54,188 bases of DNA from Arcobacter sp. (GTDB lineage: Bacteria > Acidobacteriota > Terriglobia > Bryobacterales > Bryobacteraceae): assembly GCA_020723085.1 (NCBI GenBank), contig DYJN01000021.1, positions 1-54,188 of the forward strand, given 5' to 3'. Positions within the stretch are counted from its first letter, which is position 1. The number at the start of each line of letters is the position of its first letter. Both the position numbers and the translations under genes were made by a program. Of this stretch, positions 16,300-25,102 are shown piece after piece. Under the pieces are notes generated by a model. The model did no database searches. It was not told where the DNA came from and was given only the letters and a program-made list of their open reading frames with translations.

Positions 16300-17556
16300 T
16301 CACCCCGCCGTCATCGTCTCCGCATTCCAGGTGCAGATGCGGCCCTCATAGTAGCTCGTGTTGCACAGCAGCGCCGGTCCGGCGGCGCGGAAGCCAAAGA
16401 CCGCGTCCTCGAAATGCGGCTTGCGCGTGCGCACCGCCTGGATGAAATTCGCCATGTGCCGCCGGTGCGCGTCCTCGCCGCTGACGAACCGCGTCTCGCC
16501 AGCCGCGTCGAGGGTCTGCGCCGTCACCTTCGTCTGCGGATACTTCTTGCGGTACTCGCGCACGAACTGCTCCTGCACCGCCTTGGGGAACGTGTCGATG
16601 ATGTAGCCCGGCTCGCGCTCCTTCGGATGCCGCGCCAGCGTCACCGTGCGCACGTCCGTCGTCAGCGCGCCTTCGTTGCCGATGAAGCGGAAGCCGAAAT
16701 CCTCCTGCGGCTTCGAGCTCTTGAAATTCACTCGCAGCAGGAACGTGAACTCGGGATGGGACGCGGATTTCGGGTACTCAATGACGGCATACTGCGTATC
16801 GGGAGTTTCGCGCCCGTCGCGCCAGTAGCGGATGCCGCCCGTCGAGTAAACGCGCGTTGGTCCCAGCGCGCCAGTGGCGGTGTGCAGCCCGGTGAGCAGG
16901 TGTACGTACAGGTCGCCGGCCACCGCCGTCCCGTAGTCGAGATAATTCCGCCACCGGAAGAGCCGGATCGGCTCGAACGGGCGTTTCGGCGCATGGCCAA
17001 GAAACCGGTCCCAGTCGATGTTGGCGGGCGAAGCGTCGGGCGGAATCGAATACTGCCACGCGCCCATTGCCGTGTTGCGGTCGAGCCACGCCTCCACCAT
17101 GTTCAGCTCTCCGATCGCACCGGAGCGGATCAGCTCGCCGATCTTGTGAAAGCTGAGAGCGGAGGCGTACTGGCTCCCCACCTGAAAGATGCGGCCGCTG
17201 CGGCGGTGCGCCTCGATCACCTGCCTGCCTTCCTCGATCTTCTGCACCATCGGCTTTTCGCAATAGACATCCTTGCCCGCCGCGAGCGCGTCGATCGAAA
17301 TGCGCGCGTGCCAGTGGTCCGGCGTGGCGATAATGACCGCGTCGACGTCCTTGCGGGCGAGCACCTCTCGGTGGTCGCGCGTCGTGAAGATGCCCGGATA
17401 CGTCTCCTGCATCTTTCTCAGCCGTGCATCATAGATGTCAGCCGCCGCCGCCACGCGCACGCCCTCGTTGAGCAGCGCGTCGCGCACGTCGCCCTGCCCC
17501 ATGCCGCCGGAGCCGATCAAAGCAATCTGAATCGTGTCATTCGCGGAAAATGCCAT
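16300..17556 (-). CDS. Gfo/Idh/MocA family oxidoreductase (no signal peptide)
   Basis: A 418-residue NAD(P)-dependent sugar or cyclitol oxidoreductase. The Rossmann fold is clear ('IQIALIGSGGMGQGD', 'AAAADIYDARLRKM'), as is the cofactor-site motif 'DVYCEKPMVQKIEEG' and the substrate-domain stretch 'GAWQYSIPPDASPANIDWD'. It starts directly at the Rossmann fold with no export signal, unlike the next gene upstream. AGGAGG 5-6 nt before ATG 17556 is an ideal ribosome binding site. It lies 9 nt after that paralogue, with which it shares long blocks, such as 'RFLGHAPKRPF'. The pair looks like a tandem duplication. Substrate unknown. Confidence 0.92.
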   Translation of the reverse strand: MAFSANDTIQIALIGSGGMGQGDVRDALLNEGVRVAAAADIYDARLRKMQETYPGIFTTRDHREVLARKDVDAVIIATPDHWHARISIDALAAGKDVYCEKPMVQKIEEGRQVIEAHRRSGRIFQVGSQYASALSFHKIGELIRSGAIGELNMVEAWLDRNTAMGAWQYSIPPDASPANIDWDRFLGHAPKRPFEPIRLFRWRNYLDYGTAVAGDLYVHLLTGLHTATGALGPTRVYSTGGIRYWRDGRETPDTQYAVIEYPKSASHPEFTFLLRVNFKSSKPQEDFGFRFIGNEGALTTDVRTVTLARHPKEREPGYIIDTFPKAVQEQFVREYRKKYPQTKVTAQTLDAAGETRFVSGEDAHRRHMANFIQAVRTRKPHFEDAVFGFRAAGPALLCNTSYYEGRICTWNAETMTAG

Positions 17557-17565
17557 GGCAGCCTC

Positions 17566-18906
17566 CTACGCCTTCGCCTTCAGGTTCACCGGATCCCACT
17601 GGACCGTCTTGCCGCCGAAGTAGCTCGTGTTGCTGAGCACGGCGGGCGCAGCGGCGCGGAAGCCGAACACCGCGTCTTCCACCACGGGCTGCCGTGTGCG
17701 CACCGCCTGGAAAAAGTTGAGATGGTGTTCATACTGATCGCTATAGCCTCGCGGAGGAAGCCAGCGCTCCTCTTTCGCCGCGTCCATGTTGGCCGTCGTC
17801 GCCTGGCGCGGCGGGTATTTCCTGCGGTGCTCGGCGAGGATTTTCTTTGCCGTCTCGCTGTCGAACCCGCCTGCGCTCGTGCCAGGATCGCGCTCGGGAG
17901 GCGCCTTGACCAGTGTTACGCCGCGGTCGATCACCAGGATGCCGTCGCTGCCGGTGAAGCGGAAACCGGAATTGTCGCCCGCGCCGTTGACGAAGTTCAC
18001 GCGCAGCGCGAGGTTGAACGCCGGATGAGACTTCGCTTTCTCGTAGTCGTACAGGCCCACCATCACGTCGGGCACGTCGCGCCCGTCCTTCCAGTAGCGC
18101 AGCCCGCCGGCGGCGAAGATGCGCACGGGACCGAGCGAATCGAGCACGAAGTGCAGCCCGCTGAACAGGTGCACGAACAGATCGCCCGCCACGCCCGTGC
18201 CGTAATCCTGATAATTCCGCCACCGGAACACGCGCACCGCGTCGAACGGCCGCTTCGGCGCATGGCCGAGGAAACGGTCCCAATCGACGGTCTGCGGCGA
18301 GGCGTCCGGCGGAATCGGATACTGCCACGCGCCGAGCGAGGAGTTGCGGTCCCACCACGCCTCCACCATGTTCAGTTCGCCGATCGCCCCGGCCAGATAC
18401 AGCTCGCGCGCCTTGGCATAAACGGCGCTCGATACGCGCTGGCTGCCCACCTGCACGATGCGCTTCGTGCGGCGTGCGGCTTCGATCACGGGCAATCCTT
18501 CCTCCACGCGCTGCACCATCGGCTTCTGGATGTAGACGTCCTTGCCTGCCTCCATCGCGTCGATGGCGATGCGCGCGTGCCAGTGATCGGGCGTGGCGAT
18601 GATGACCGCGTCGACGTCCCTGCGGGCGAGCGCCTCGCGGTAGTCGCGCGTGACGAAAATGTCCTTGCCCCAGACCTCCTGAGCGCGCGTGAGCCGTCCC
18701 TGGTAAATGTCGGAGACGGCCACGAGCTTCGTGCCGGGCACGCTGACGGCGGTCTGCGTATCGCCGTAGCCCATGATGCCGAGGCCGACCGTGGCAAACT
18801 GAATACGGTCGTTGGGCGACCGGCCGGCCCGCTGTGCCGCCGCGGCGGACAGGGCCGACGCAGTGGCTGCGGTTGTCTTGAGGAAATGGCGCCGCGTGGA
18901 TGGCAT
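17566..18906 (-). CDS. Gfo/Idh/MocA family oxidoreductase, Tat-exported
   Basis: A 446-residue paralogue of the downstream gene with a twin-arginine signal (MPSTRRHFLKTTAATASALSA). The Rossmann motif is 'FATVGLGIMGYGD'. In the cofactor motif the usual EKP reads 'YIQKPM', so Glu is replaced by Gln while the catalytic-region Lys is kept. Secreted Gfo/Idh members with Tat signals often carry tightly bound NAD(P) and use sugars as both donor and acceptor. It leads the minus-strand run of four genes and is divergent from the PAP2 gene with only about 37 nt between starts. It probably acts on a sugar or cyclitol outside the cytoplasm; identity unknown. Confidence 0.92.
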   Translation of the reverse strand: MPSTRRHFLKTTAATASALSAAAAQRAGRSPNDRIQFATVGLGIMGYGDTQTAVSVPGTKLVAVSDIYQGRLTRAQEVWGKDIFVTRDYREALARRDVDAVIIATPDHWHARIAIDAMEAGKDVYIQKPMVQRVEEGLPVIEAARRTKRIVQVGSQRVSSAVYAKARELYLAGAIGELNMVEAWWDRNSSLGAWQYPIPPDASPQTVDWDRFLGHAPKRPFDAVRVFRWRNYQDYGTGVAGDLFVHLFSGLHFVLDSLGPVRIFAAGGLRYWKDGRDVPDVMVGLYDYEKAKSHPAFNLALRVNFVNGAGDNSGFRFTGSDGILVIDRGVTLVKAPPERDPGTSAGGFDSETAKKILAEHRRKYPPRQATTANMDAAKEERWLPPRGYSDQYEHHLNFFQAVRTRQPVVEDAVFGFRAAAPAVLSNTSYFGGKTVQWDPVNLKAKA

Positions 18907-18943
18907 GACACCATTCTATCGGCGGCGGCAGGCAGTGAAAGGG

Positions 18944-19789
18944 ATGCCGCACTTTCGCAGGAGCGAGTGGATCTGCGCGGCCTATTTTGCGTACTGGGCC
19001 GTGGTGGCAGCCGTGAGGCCCATCTCCGCCGCCGCGCGGATGGAAGTGTGGACCGCCGATGCCGCGGTGTTTCTCGCGCTGTGGCTGCTGGCGTGGCGGC
19101 GCGCCGCCAGCCTCCCTGCACTGGCGGTTGTGCGCGACTGGCTTCCGTTGGCGTTGATCCTGCTCGCCTACCGGCAGATGGGCTGGATGGCGCTGCCGCA
19201 CGGGAACCGGAACTTCGAGCAGTATTGGATCGGGCTGGACCGGCTGCTGCTTGAGCGTTGGGGCCTGAAGCGCGCGATCGAGGCGCTCGGCCCGCTGCTG
19301 CCGAACGTGCTGGAGCTTTCCTACCTGCTTGTGTATGTCATGCCGGTGGCGGCAACGGCCGTGTTTTATGCGGCGCGAGCGCGCGAAAGGCTGGACCGGG
19401 CGTATTGTGTCGTGCTGTCCGCCACTCTGACGACATACGCGCTGTATCCGTTCTTTCCGAGCGAGCCGCCGCGGATCGTCTTTCCCGCGGACGGCTTGCC
19501 GGCGATGAGCGCGCTGCGGGCGTTCAATCTGAAGATCCTCGGCGCCTACGGCATTCACATGAGCGTGTTTCCCAGCGGCCATGCGGCAGCGGCGTTTTCC
19601 AGCGCCTTTGCCGTGAGGCGGCTGCTGCCGGAACACCGGCTGGCGGGCCGCGTGTTGCTTTGGCTGGCCATTTTGATTGCCGTGGCGACGGTTTACGGCC
19701 GGTATCATTTCGCCATCGACACGCTGGCGGGGCTCGGCATGGCGCTGGCGGCGGCGTGGGTTGGCCGGGCCGCATGCCGGCGCGCGTGA
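18944..19789 (+). CDS. PAP2-superfamily membrane phosphatase
   Basis: A 281-residue integral membrane protein with about six hydrophobic helices. The phosphatase motifs appear in the second half: 'PSEPPR' (first motif region), 'VFPSGHAAAAF' (catalytic SGH) and 'YGRYHFAIDTLAGLGM' (RxxxxxHxxxD-like, nucleophile His and Asp). The order and spacing resemble PAP2 proteins of the inositol phosphorylceramide synthase-like branch, with catalysis on the outer face. Likely substrates are lipid phosphates such as phosphatidic acid or undecaprenyl pyrophosphate. ATG 18944 is chosen; GTG 18935 in frame is possible, and neither has a good ribosome binding site. It is followed after 121 nt by an unknown exported protein and a DUF362 gene. 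Confidence 0.87.
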   Translation: MPHFRRSEWICAAYFAYWAVVAAVRPISAAARMEVWTADAAVFLALWLLAWRRAASLPALAVVRDWLPLALILLAYRQMGWMALPHGNRNFEQYWIGLDRLLLERWGLKRAIEALGPLLPNVLELSYLLVYVMPVAATAVFYAARARERLDRAYCVVLSATLTTYALYPFFPSEPPRIVFPADGLPAMSALRAFNLKILGAYGIHMSVFPSGHAAAAFSSAFAVRRLLPEHRLAGRVLLWLAILIAVATVYGRYHFAIDTLAGLGMALAAAWVGRAACRRA

Positions 19790-19910
19790 AGTCGGCGGCG
19801 GCGCCCGCGCGGGCAGGAGGGCAGCGTGTGCGGAGCGGGCTTGCGCGGCGCGCTGTATGCTGGGAACACTGCAGGAAGCGAAGTCCGGATGAATAGGGGG
19901 GCCGAAGCGC

Positions 19911-21290
19911 GTGCTGCTGCTCACTGCCTTTAGCGTGATTCTCGCCTGGCCGGAGGCTTCGCCGGAAGCCGTGCGGCGCGCGGCGGAACTGGGCGCTGCA
20001 GTTCTCGTGGTCCCTGCGGCGGAGAAAGCGCCGGCAGCACCAAGGGGGCTGGAAGTGCTCGCTGCCGCCGCGGCGGATGGCAGGTCGATCGCAGCGGCGA
20101 AAGCGGCGGGCTTTCATGGCGTCATGGTCCGCGCGCCGGAGGAGGAAGCCTCTCTCCGGGCTCTTCTCCGGGAGCACGGCTCATTGATCCGCATCGTCTC
20201 GCTTGCGCCTGCACAGGCTCATTGGGACGTGAGTCCGGCGCGGGCGGCGGTCCGGAGCGGGCAGTGGCCGGGACTGATGGCCCTTGGCGGCGAAGCGGGC
20301 GCGACCGAACAGCCCTGGATCAACGGCAACCTGCACCACTACGCGTGGCTGGAGGGCTTCTTCCCGCGGCGCGAGTCGGTGCTCGACTACGAACCGCCCG
20401 CCGGCAGCCTGCAATATGAAGGCGCCGAGATCGCCCTGGCGGAGGCGTGGGCGTTTGGCGGCTCGGTGGTGCTGAGGTTGCCCTCCGCCTTCCGGGAAGG
20501 GCTCGCCAAAGGCGAGACGCGGGCGGGCGCGGCATGGGAGCGGCTGCGCCGCGTCGCGTCGTTTCTCAGGCAAAAAGGCGCTGGTCTGAAGGAGCCGGCT
20601 TCCACGCTCGCGGTGCTCGTGCCGCAGTGGGACGAACAGTTCGAGGAGATCTTGAATCTGGCCTGGCGGCAGCAGTTATCGCCGCGGGTGATTCCCTCCG
20701 TCAGCTTTGCGGCGCCGCGCGGGCTGCGGCTGGCGGTGGTGGCCAACCATACGCCTCCTGGGCAGACGCTCGAACGGTTGCGCGAGTTTGCCGCCGCGGG
20801 CGGACACGTGCTCGTCACCCCGGAGCCGGGCGAACCGCTGAAGCCGTGGTGGGGACAGGCGAAACCGCAGAGCAAGGAGGGAGGGATCGAGACGTTCCGG
20901 ATCGGCAGCGGGACGGTGCGCGTGATGGAGGAGCCTGCGCTCGATCCGTTAGTCTTTGCGCTGGATCTGCGCGAGCAGCTCGGCATGGACAATCCGCTCG
21001 GGCGCGGGCTGCACGGGCTGGACGTGCGGCTCTGGTACGCTTCGGCGGTGCTGCCCGTGCTGCGGCGGCAGAAGAGTGGAGAACGGATGGCCGTGCTGAT
21101 CGGCTACGGGCGCTGGATCGAGCATGATTTCCTGGTTGGCGTGCGCGGGCGGTTCCGCTCGGCGCGCATGGAGCAGCCGGGCGCGGAGGCGCCGCTGAAG
21201 CTGATGCCGCGCGGCGGCGGGCGTGTAGAATGGGATCAGCCTGGGCTTCACCGGATCGCCATCATCAGGCTAGAGGAGGCTGGGCGATGA
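19911..21290 (+). CDS. Exported protein of unknown function
   Basis: A 459-residue protein I do not recognise. GTG 19911 is proposed because AGGGGGG lies about 10 nt before it and it begins at a hydrophobic signal-like stretch (LLLTAFSVILAWPEA). The first half reads like a degenerate TIM-barrel or radical-type barrel ('AAAKAAGFHGVMVRAPEEE', 'RIVSLAPAQAHWDVSPA'). The second half has a glutamine-amidotransferase-like Rossmann piece ('LRLAVVANHTPPGQTLERLR', 'FAAAGGHVLVTPEPGEP') as found in beta-galactosidase trimerisation and DUF4350-type domains. No catalytic Cys or His triad is evident. It overlaps the DUF362 gene by four bases (ATGA), which suggests they work together. A carbohydrate-related role is only a guess. 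Confidence 0.75.
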   Translation: MLLLTAFSVILAWPEASPEAVRRAAELGAAVLVVPAAEKAPAAPRGLEVLAAAAADGRSIAAAKAAGFHGVMVRAPEEEASLRALLREHGSLIRIVSLAPAQAHWDVSPARAAVRSGQWPGLMALGGEAGATEQPWINGNLHHYAWLEGFFPRRESVLDYEPPAGSLQYEGAEIALAEAWAFGGSVVLRLPSAFREGLAKGETRAGAAWERLRRVASFLRQKGAGLKEPASTLAVLVPQWDEQFEEILNLAWRQQLSPRVIPSVSFAAPRGLRLAVVANHTPPGQTLERLREFAAAGGHVLVTPEPGEPLKPWWGQAKPQSKEGGIETFRIGSGTVRVMEEPALDPLVFALDLREQLGMDNPLGRGLHGLDVRLWYASAVLPVLRRQKSGERMAVLIGYGRWIEHDFLVGVRGRFRSARMEQPGAEAPLKLMPRGGGRVEWDQPGLHRIAIIRLEEAGR

Positions 21291-22540
21291 CTCTCACCCG
21301 CCGCGAACTGCTGGGCGCACTGGCCGCGGCGCCTGGTTGCGCCGCATCCACGCCGTATTTCGGGCTGCATGACTTTATTGAACGCCACCCCAAGGCGGTG
21401 TTCATCCGGCGCACGAGGGTGCCGCACAAGATGGACCGCGAGGCGAAGCTGCGCGAGGGGCTCGCGCTGGCGCGGCAGATCTTCGTGCCCAAGGCGGAGC
21501 CCGGCGTCCCGCTCACGCACAGGATTTTGCTGAAGCCGAACATCACGAGCGTGCGCAGCCGCAATCGGCCCGATGAAGAGAACTGGGGCACGGGCACGGA
21601 TCCGGACTTTTACGAGGGTCTGATTCTCGGGCTGAAGGAGCTGGGGCTGCGCCGGTTTTACTCCGTCGAGACGAATCTCTATCACGCGTGGCACTACCGG
21701 GGATTCATGGAGATCCACGAGCGGCACGGCGTGGAGATGAACGAGCCGGAGCAAAACTACCGTCCGCCGCGCGCCGCGCGCGAGATCGTATGGTCGAAGG
21801 TGCCGGACGGCGTCGTGTTCGAGCGGATTCCGCATCACTGGCCGGTGAACGCGCCGGACACATGGCTGCTGAACATCGCCAAGTGGAAGGGCCACTCCAT
21901 GTGCCTGACGCAGTCGGTGAAGAACGAGCAGGGTCTGGTTTGCCTGCCGTTCATCCGGTTCTGTGCGGGCATGCGGATGGTGGCCAATGTGCCGGACGTG
22001 ATGAAGCCGCATATGTGCCGCGAGGCTGCCGAGCGCGTGCAGCGGTATTTCGAAAACCACCGCCGCATGGGCTTCCGGCGTTACGAGGCGCGGGAAGAGG
22101 GCAACAAGGTGAGCCCGCTGGCGCAGGAGATCTGGGCGCACAAGACGCTGGACAACCAGAGCGTGCTGAAGACGGGGCTGGCGATGATCGAGGGCATTTA
22201 CGGGCGAGACGGCGACGGCTTCGAGTTCGGCAACGACTATCTGACGAACCTGGTGATGTTCTCGCGCGACAAGTTCCGGCTGGATCTGATCGGACTGTGG
22301 CTGGGCGGGCACGAGCCCGGCAACGTGTACCTCTACCGGATTGCGAAGGAGCGAGGATTCAGCGACACGTTCAATCCGTGGGAGGTGGACCTGTACGAGT
22401 GGACGGATGCCGGACCCGTGCCGCGGAAGCTCACCGATTTTCCGCGCCATGAGCTGAAGAGCATTTACTTGAGGATGCCGGGAGAGCCGCTGCTGCACCT
22501 GGCCAACGAGCCGGTGGACTACGAGCGGCTGAAATTCTGA
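21287..22540 (+). CDS. DUF362 domain-containing exported protein (second copy)
   Basis: A 417-residue protein starting 'MTLTRRELLGALAAAPGCAA', a twin-arginine signal with a possible lipobox-like Cys. The DUF362 core is visible in 'RILLKPNITSVRSRNRPDEE', 'YSVETNLYHAWHYRGFMEIH', 'VNAPDTWLLNIAKWKGHSMC' and 'LAMIEGIYGRDGDGFEFG'. It is longer than the copy at 5387-6421 and shares only the family motifs. The start overlaps the stop of the preceding unknown gene (ATGA). An open extension before ATG 21287 is not conserved-looking. Its stop TGA is directly followed by the stop of the convergent SDR gene, with no spacer. Function unknown. Confidence 0.83.
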   Translation: MTLTRRELLGALAAAPGCAASTPYFGLHDFIERHPKAVFIRRTRVPHKMDREAKLREGLALARQIFVPKAEPGVPLTHRILLKPNITSVRSRNRPDEENWGTGTDPDFYEGLILGLKELGLRRFYSVETNLYHAWHYRGFMEIHERHGVEMNEPEQNYRPPRAAREIVWSKVPDGVVFERIPHHWPVNAPDTWLLNIAKWKGHSMCLTQSVKNEQGLVCLPFIRFCAGMRMVANVPDVMKPHMCREAAERVQRYFENHRRMGFRRYEAREEGNKVSPLAQEIWAHKTLDNQSVLKTGLAMIEGIYGRDGDGFEFGNDYLTNLVMFSRDKFRLDLIGLWLGGHEPGNVYLYRIAKERGFSDTFNPWEVDLYEWTDAGPVPRKLTDFPRHELKSIYLRMPGEPLLHLANEPVDYERLKF

Positions 22541-23320
22541 TCAGCGCCGCTTGTGGGGGCTCTTGCGCTCGAGCCAGAGGCGCAGGGCGATGGGGAGGAG
22601 TTCGCCGAGGGCGGCGCCGGCGCGGTACTGCCAGCCGGGGATGACAAACAGCTTCCGGCTTTCGAGCCCGCGGAGGCTGGCTTCCACAACGGTATCGGCG
22701 TCCAGCCAGAGCCAACTGGGAATCTTGTTGCGGTCGACGCCGAGCACGTCGTGAAACTCGGTGCGGGTGAAGCCGGGGCAGAGAGCCTGGACGGTGACGG
22801 GTGAGCCAAGCAGGTCGAGTTCGATGCGCAGGCCTTCGGTGAAATCGTTCATCCAGCCCTTGGTGGCGCAATAGCCGGCATTGCCGCCGCTGCGCCAGAA
22901 GCCGGCGACGCTGCTGACGTTGATGATGGCGCCGCTGCCGCGGCGGATCATCGGGCCGAGCACGGCGCGGGTGAGGCGCATGGCGGCGAGCACATGGAGG
23001 TGGACCATCTCGACCTGGCGGGCGTAATCGGTCTCGTGGAAGAAGCCGAGGGTGCCGAAGCCGGCGTTGTTGACGAGCAGGTCCGGCGTGGCGCCAGCCT
23101 CGATGCGGGCGGCGAGCCCTTCCGCCTCGGCGGGTTTCGCCAGGTCGCAGGGGAAACATTCCACTTCGACTCTGTCTTTGCGTTCGAGCTCGAGTTTCAG
23201 CTCATCCAGGCGCTCGACGCGGCGGGCGGCGAGAAGCAGGGAATAGCCGCGGGCGGCGAGCTTGCGGGCGAAGGTTTCGCCCAGACCGCTGGAGGCGCCG
23301 GTGACGACTGCGAATTTCAT
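22541..23320 (-). CDS. Short-chain dehydrogenase/reductase
   Basis: A 259-residue classical SDR. The cofactor motif is 'VTGASSGLGETFARKLA'. 'LLLAARRVERLDEL' with Arg residues after the second strand suggests NADP(H) preference. 'CDLAKPA' and 'LLVNNAGFGTLG' hold the NNAG motif. The catalytic Ser lies in 'INVSSVAGF' and Tyr/Lys in 'GYCATKGWM'. The C-terminal 'LWLDADTVVEASLRGLESRK' and 'KLFVIPGWQYRAGAALGELL' resemble the DltE/YqjQ-like SDR group, whose substrates are mostly unknown. It is divergent from the CorA-like gene with 59 nt between starts and convergent with the DUF362 gene. Confidence 0.92.
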   Translation of the reverse strand: MKFAVVTGASSGLGETFARKLAARGYSLLLAARRVERLDELKLELERKDRVEVECFPCDLAKPAEAEGLAARIEAGATPDLLVNNAGFGTLGFFHETDYARQVEMVHLHVLAAMRLTRAVLGPMIRRGSGAIINVSSVAGFWRSGGNAGYCATKGWMNDFTEGLRIELDLLGSPVTVQALCPGFTRTEFHDVLGVDRNKIPSWLWLDADTVVEASLRGLESRKLFVIPGWQYRAGAALGELLPIALRLWLERKSPHKRR

Positions 23321-23364
23321 GGCGGATCAGTGCCATCATCGCACGGCTCAAGGGGGCGGCGAGA

Positions 23365-23370
23365 TACAAT
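23365..23370 (+). promoter_or_regulatory. Possible -10 element (TACAAT) for the CorA-like gene
   Basis: TACAAT is 9 nt before ATG 23380. The predicted transcription start would fall about three bases before the start codon, and no ribosome binding site is present, so a near-leaderless transcript is possible. No -35 match. Confidence 0.35.
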
Positions 23371-23379
23371 ACGGGTTCG

Positions 23380-25098
23380 ATGGAAGCGCGCGCGCAACAC
23401 CTGCACACGTACTTTCTGTTCCCGTTCGCGGTGGACAAGGAAGCGGTGATGCAGGACCATCAGCGCGTGTGGGAAAAGCAGCGGCTGTGGACGGCGGGGC
23501 TGGACGAATGGATCGGCGACCACGCGATGGGGGCGGGCTCGCCGGTGCCCGGAAAGCTGGGGCGCTGGCAGCGGGACCCGTTCCGGCGGCTGGACATGGA
23601 TTCGTTCGCCTACCAGGACATGGTGTTTTTCCACCCGTTCGTGCGGCGGGTATTTTTCGATGTGGGCGAAGGGATTGCGGGCGAGGAAGGCGCGCCGGAA
23701 AACATGCTGCGGGTGTACGCGATCCCGCTGGCGCATCTGGGCGAGACGGGGCGGAAGCTGATCTACTACGCGGAGGATGCGCGAGGGCGCAGCGCGTCGG
23801 TGCGGGTGACCGACCTGCGGCTGTTCATGTTCGCCAACGGAATCGGGATTCTGACGATCGGCGTGGAGGCGAACGACATCCTGATTCCGCAGGCGCTGTG
23901 GATCAACGAAATGATGCGGAAGGTGTACCCGTCGAGCGGGCGGCAGATCCGCGAAGGGCGGGTACCGTGCCGGATGGAGCTGCGGCTGGAGGGCGGGGGC
24001 GAGACGCAGGTGCTGGCGGAGGAGCGGTTCTCGCGCTGCGCAATGCGCGGCTATCTCCCGCCGCTGAGCCGCATCATCACGGAGCTGCTGTATTTCCTGA
24101 ATTACTCCGAGCAGGAGTTCGAACCGCTGCTGGACGAGCGGATGACGGTGTACTCGTACCTGTCGGTGGATCCGGCGAGCGTGGAGCCGGACTTCGACCA
24201 GAGCGAAGAGTACGAAATGCTGATGGCGCGGTTCCTGTATGTGGACCGGTGGGGCGAAGGGTACCGCTACGACAGCGAATTTACACGCGAGGCGATGCGG
24301 CGGCAGGTCTACCGGCGCTGGGCGCATCAGGGAACGCTGTACGGGTTTTCGAGCTATTCGAACGTCACGCTGGTGATGGGGCGGTTCGACTGCGACGAGC
24401 ACCAGTTGCGCGAGGGGTTCCTGGTGCACCGGATGTTCATGTCGCGTTATTACCTGCAGGTGGTGGTGGCGCTGTTTTACCGGGCGACGCTGCTGGACTT
24501 CAGCGAGCGCACGGCGCTGGTGTCGCGGCTGCTGAGCCGGAAGTTCGGCTCCTATGACATCACGGAAGAAGACACGCGGATGGTGACGCGGCTGATGGCG
24601 GAGGTGCAGCTTTTCTCGAACTACTGGTACTTCAGCGAGCTGGCGAACAAGGACGAGGAGATCGAGCACTTCCAGATGGAGTGCGCCGAGTTCCGCGTGC
24701 CGCTGATGAAAGCGGAGATCGAGCAGGAGATCGAGAAGCTGAACAACACGCTCGAGCGGATTTACCAGCAGCGGAACACGGAATCGATCAACCGCTTGGC
24801 GATGCTGAGCATGATCCTCGGCGGCGGGGCGATGATCACCGGGTATTTCGGCATGAATTTCGGGCGGGAATTCGAGCGGATGTTTTTCGCGGGCGAGCAG
24901 CTTCACGGGGTGCACTACGGGGCTGTGATCGCGGTGACGCTGCTGGTGGTGGGATCGATCCTGTTTACGATTTTCCTGGTGGCATCCAACTGGAGCGATT
25001 ACCGGCACATCCTGCTGCCCGGCAAGGGGGACAAGCTGGAGAGCCTGCGCCGGACGGCCGGATTCGGGGAGGTTCCGGAAGAAGAGGAACAGGGATAA
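23380..25098 (+). CDS. CorA-like divalent-cation transporter family protein with large cytoplasmic domain
   Basis: A 572-residue protein. The C-terminal end has the CorA layout: a helix 'EQEIEKLNNTLERIYQQRN', a first membrane segment ending in 'ITGYFGMNFG' with Gly491-Met492-Asn493 (the CorA GMN selectivity motif), a loop of about 21 residues, a second membrane helix (about 514-535) and a charged tail. CorA proteins are pentameric Mg2+ (or Co2+, Zn2+) channels. Ordinary CorA is about 320 residues; here the cytoplasmic part in front is about 470 residues. It contains 'HTYFLFPFAVDKEAVM' and 'RLFMFANGIGILTIGVEAND', which recall CorA-type eukaryotic-like or ZntB-like N-domains but are not clearly alignable by eye. 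Other than the GMN region I do not recognise the rest. Convergent with a KefB-type antiporter. Confidence 0.72.
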   Translation: MEARAQHLHTYFLFPFAVDKEAVMQDHQRVWEKQRLWTAGLDEWIGDHAMGAGSPVPGKLGRWQRDPFRRLDMDSFAYQDMVFFHPFVRRVFFDVGEGIAGEEGAPENMLRVYAIPLAHLGETGRKLIYYAEDARGRSASVRVTDLRLFMFANGIGILTIGVEANDILIPQALWINEMMRKVYPSSGRQIREGRVPCRMELRLEGGGETQVLAEERFSRCAMRGYLPPLSRIITELLYFLNYSEQEFEPLLDERMTVYSYLSVDPASVEPDFDQSEEYEMLMARFLYVDRWGEGYRYDSEFTREAMRRQVYRRWAHQGTLYGFSSYSNVTLVMGRFDCDEHQLREGFLVHRMFMSRYYLQVVVALFYRATLLDFSERTALVSRLLSRKFGSYDITEEDTRMVTRLMAEVQLFSNYWYFSELANKDEEIEHFQMECAEFRVPLMKAEIEQEIEKLNNTLERIYQQRNTESINRLAMLSMILGGGAMITGYFGMNFGREFERMFFAGEQLHGVHYGAVIAVTLLVVGSILFTIFLVASNWSDYRHILLPGKGDKLESLRRTAGFGEVPEEEEQG

Positions 25099-25102
25099 GA
25101 GG

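Noticed and set aside
16414-19254. A 946-residue open frame on the plus strand
   Set aside because: It is antisense to both Gfo/Idh/MocA genes and has a His/Arg/Val-rich translation with no family pattern. Long antisense frames are common in GC-rich DNA.
22527-22545. Stem GCTGA/TCAGC over the abutting stop codons of the DUF362 and SDR genes
   Set aside because: Only five pairs form, which is expected by chance. The exact abutment of the two stops (TGA then TCA) is noted but not significant alone.
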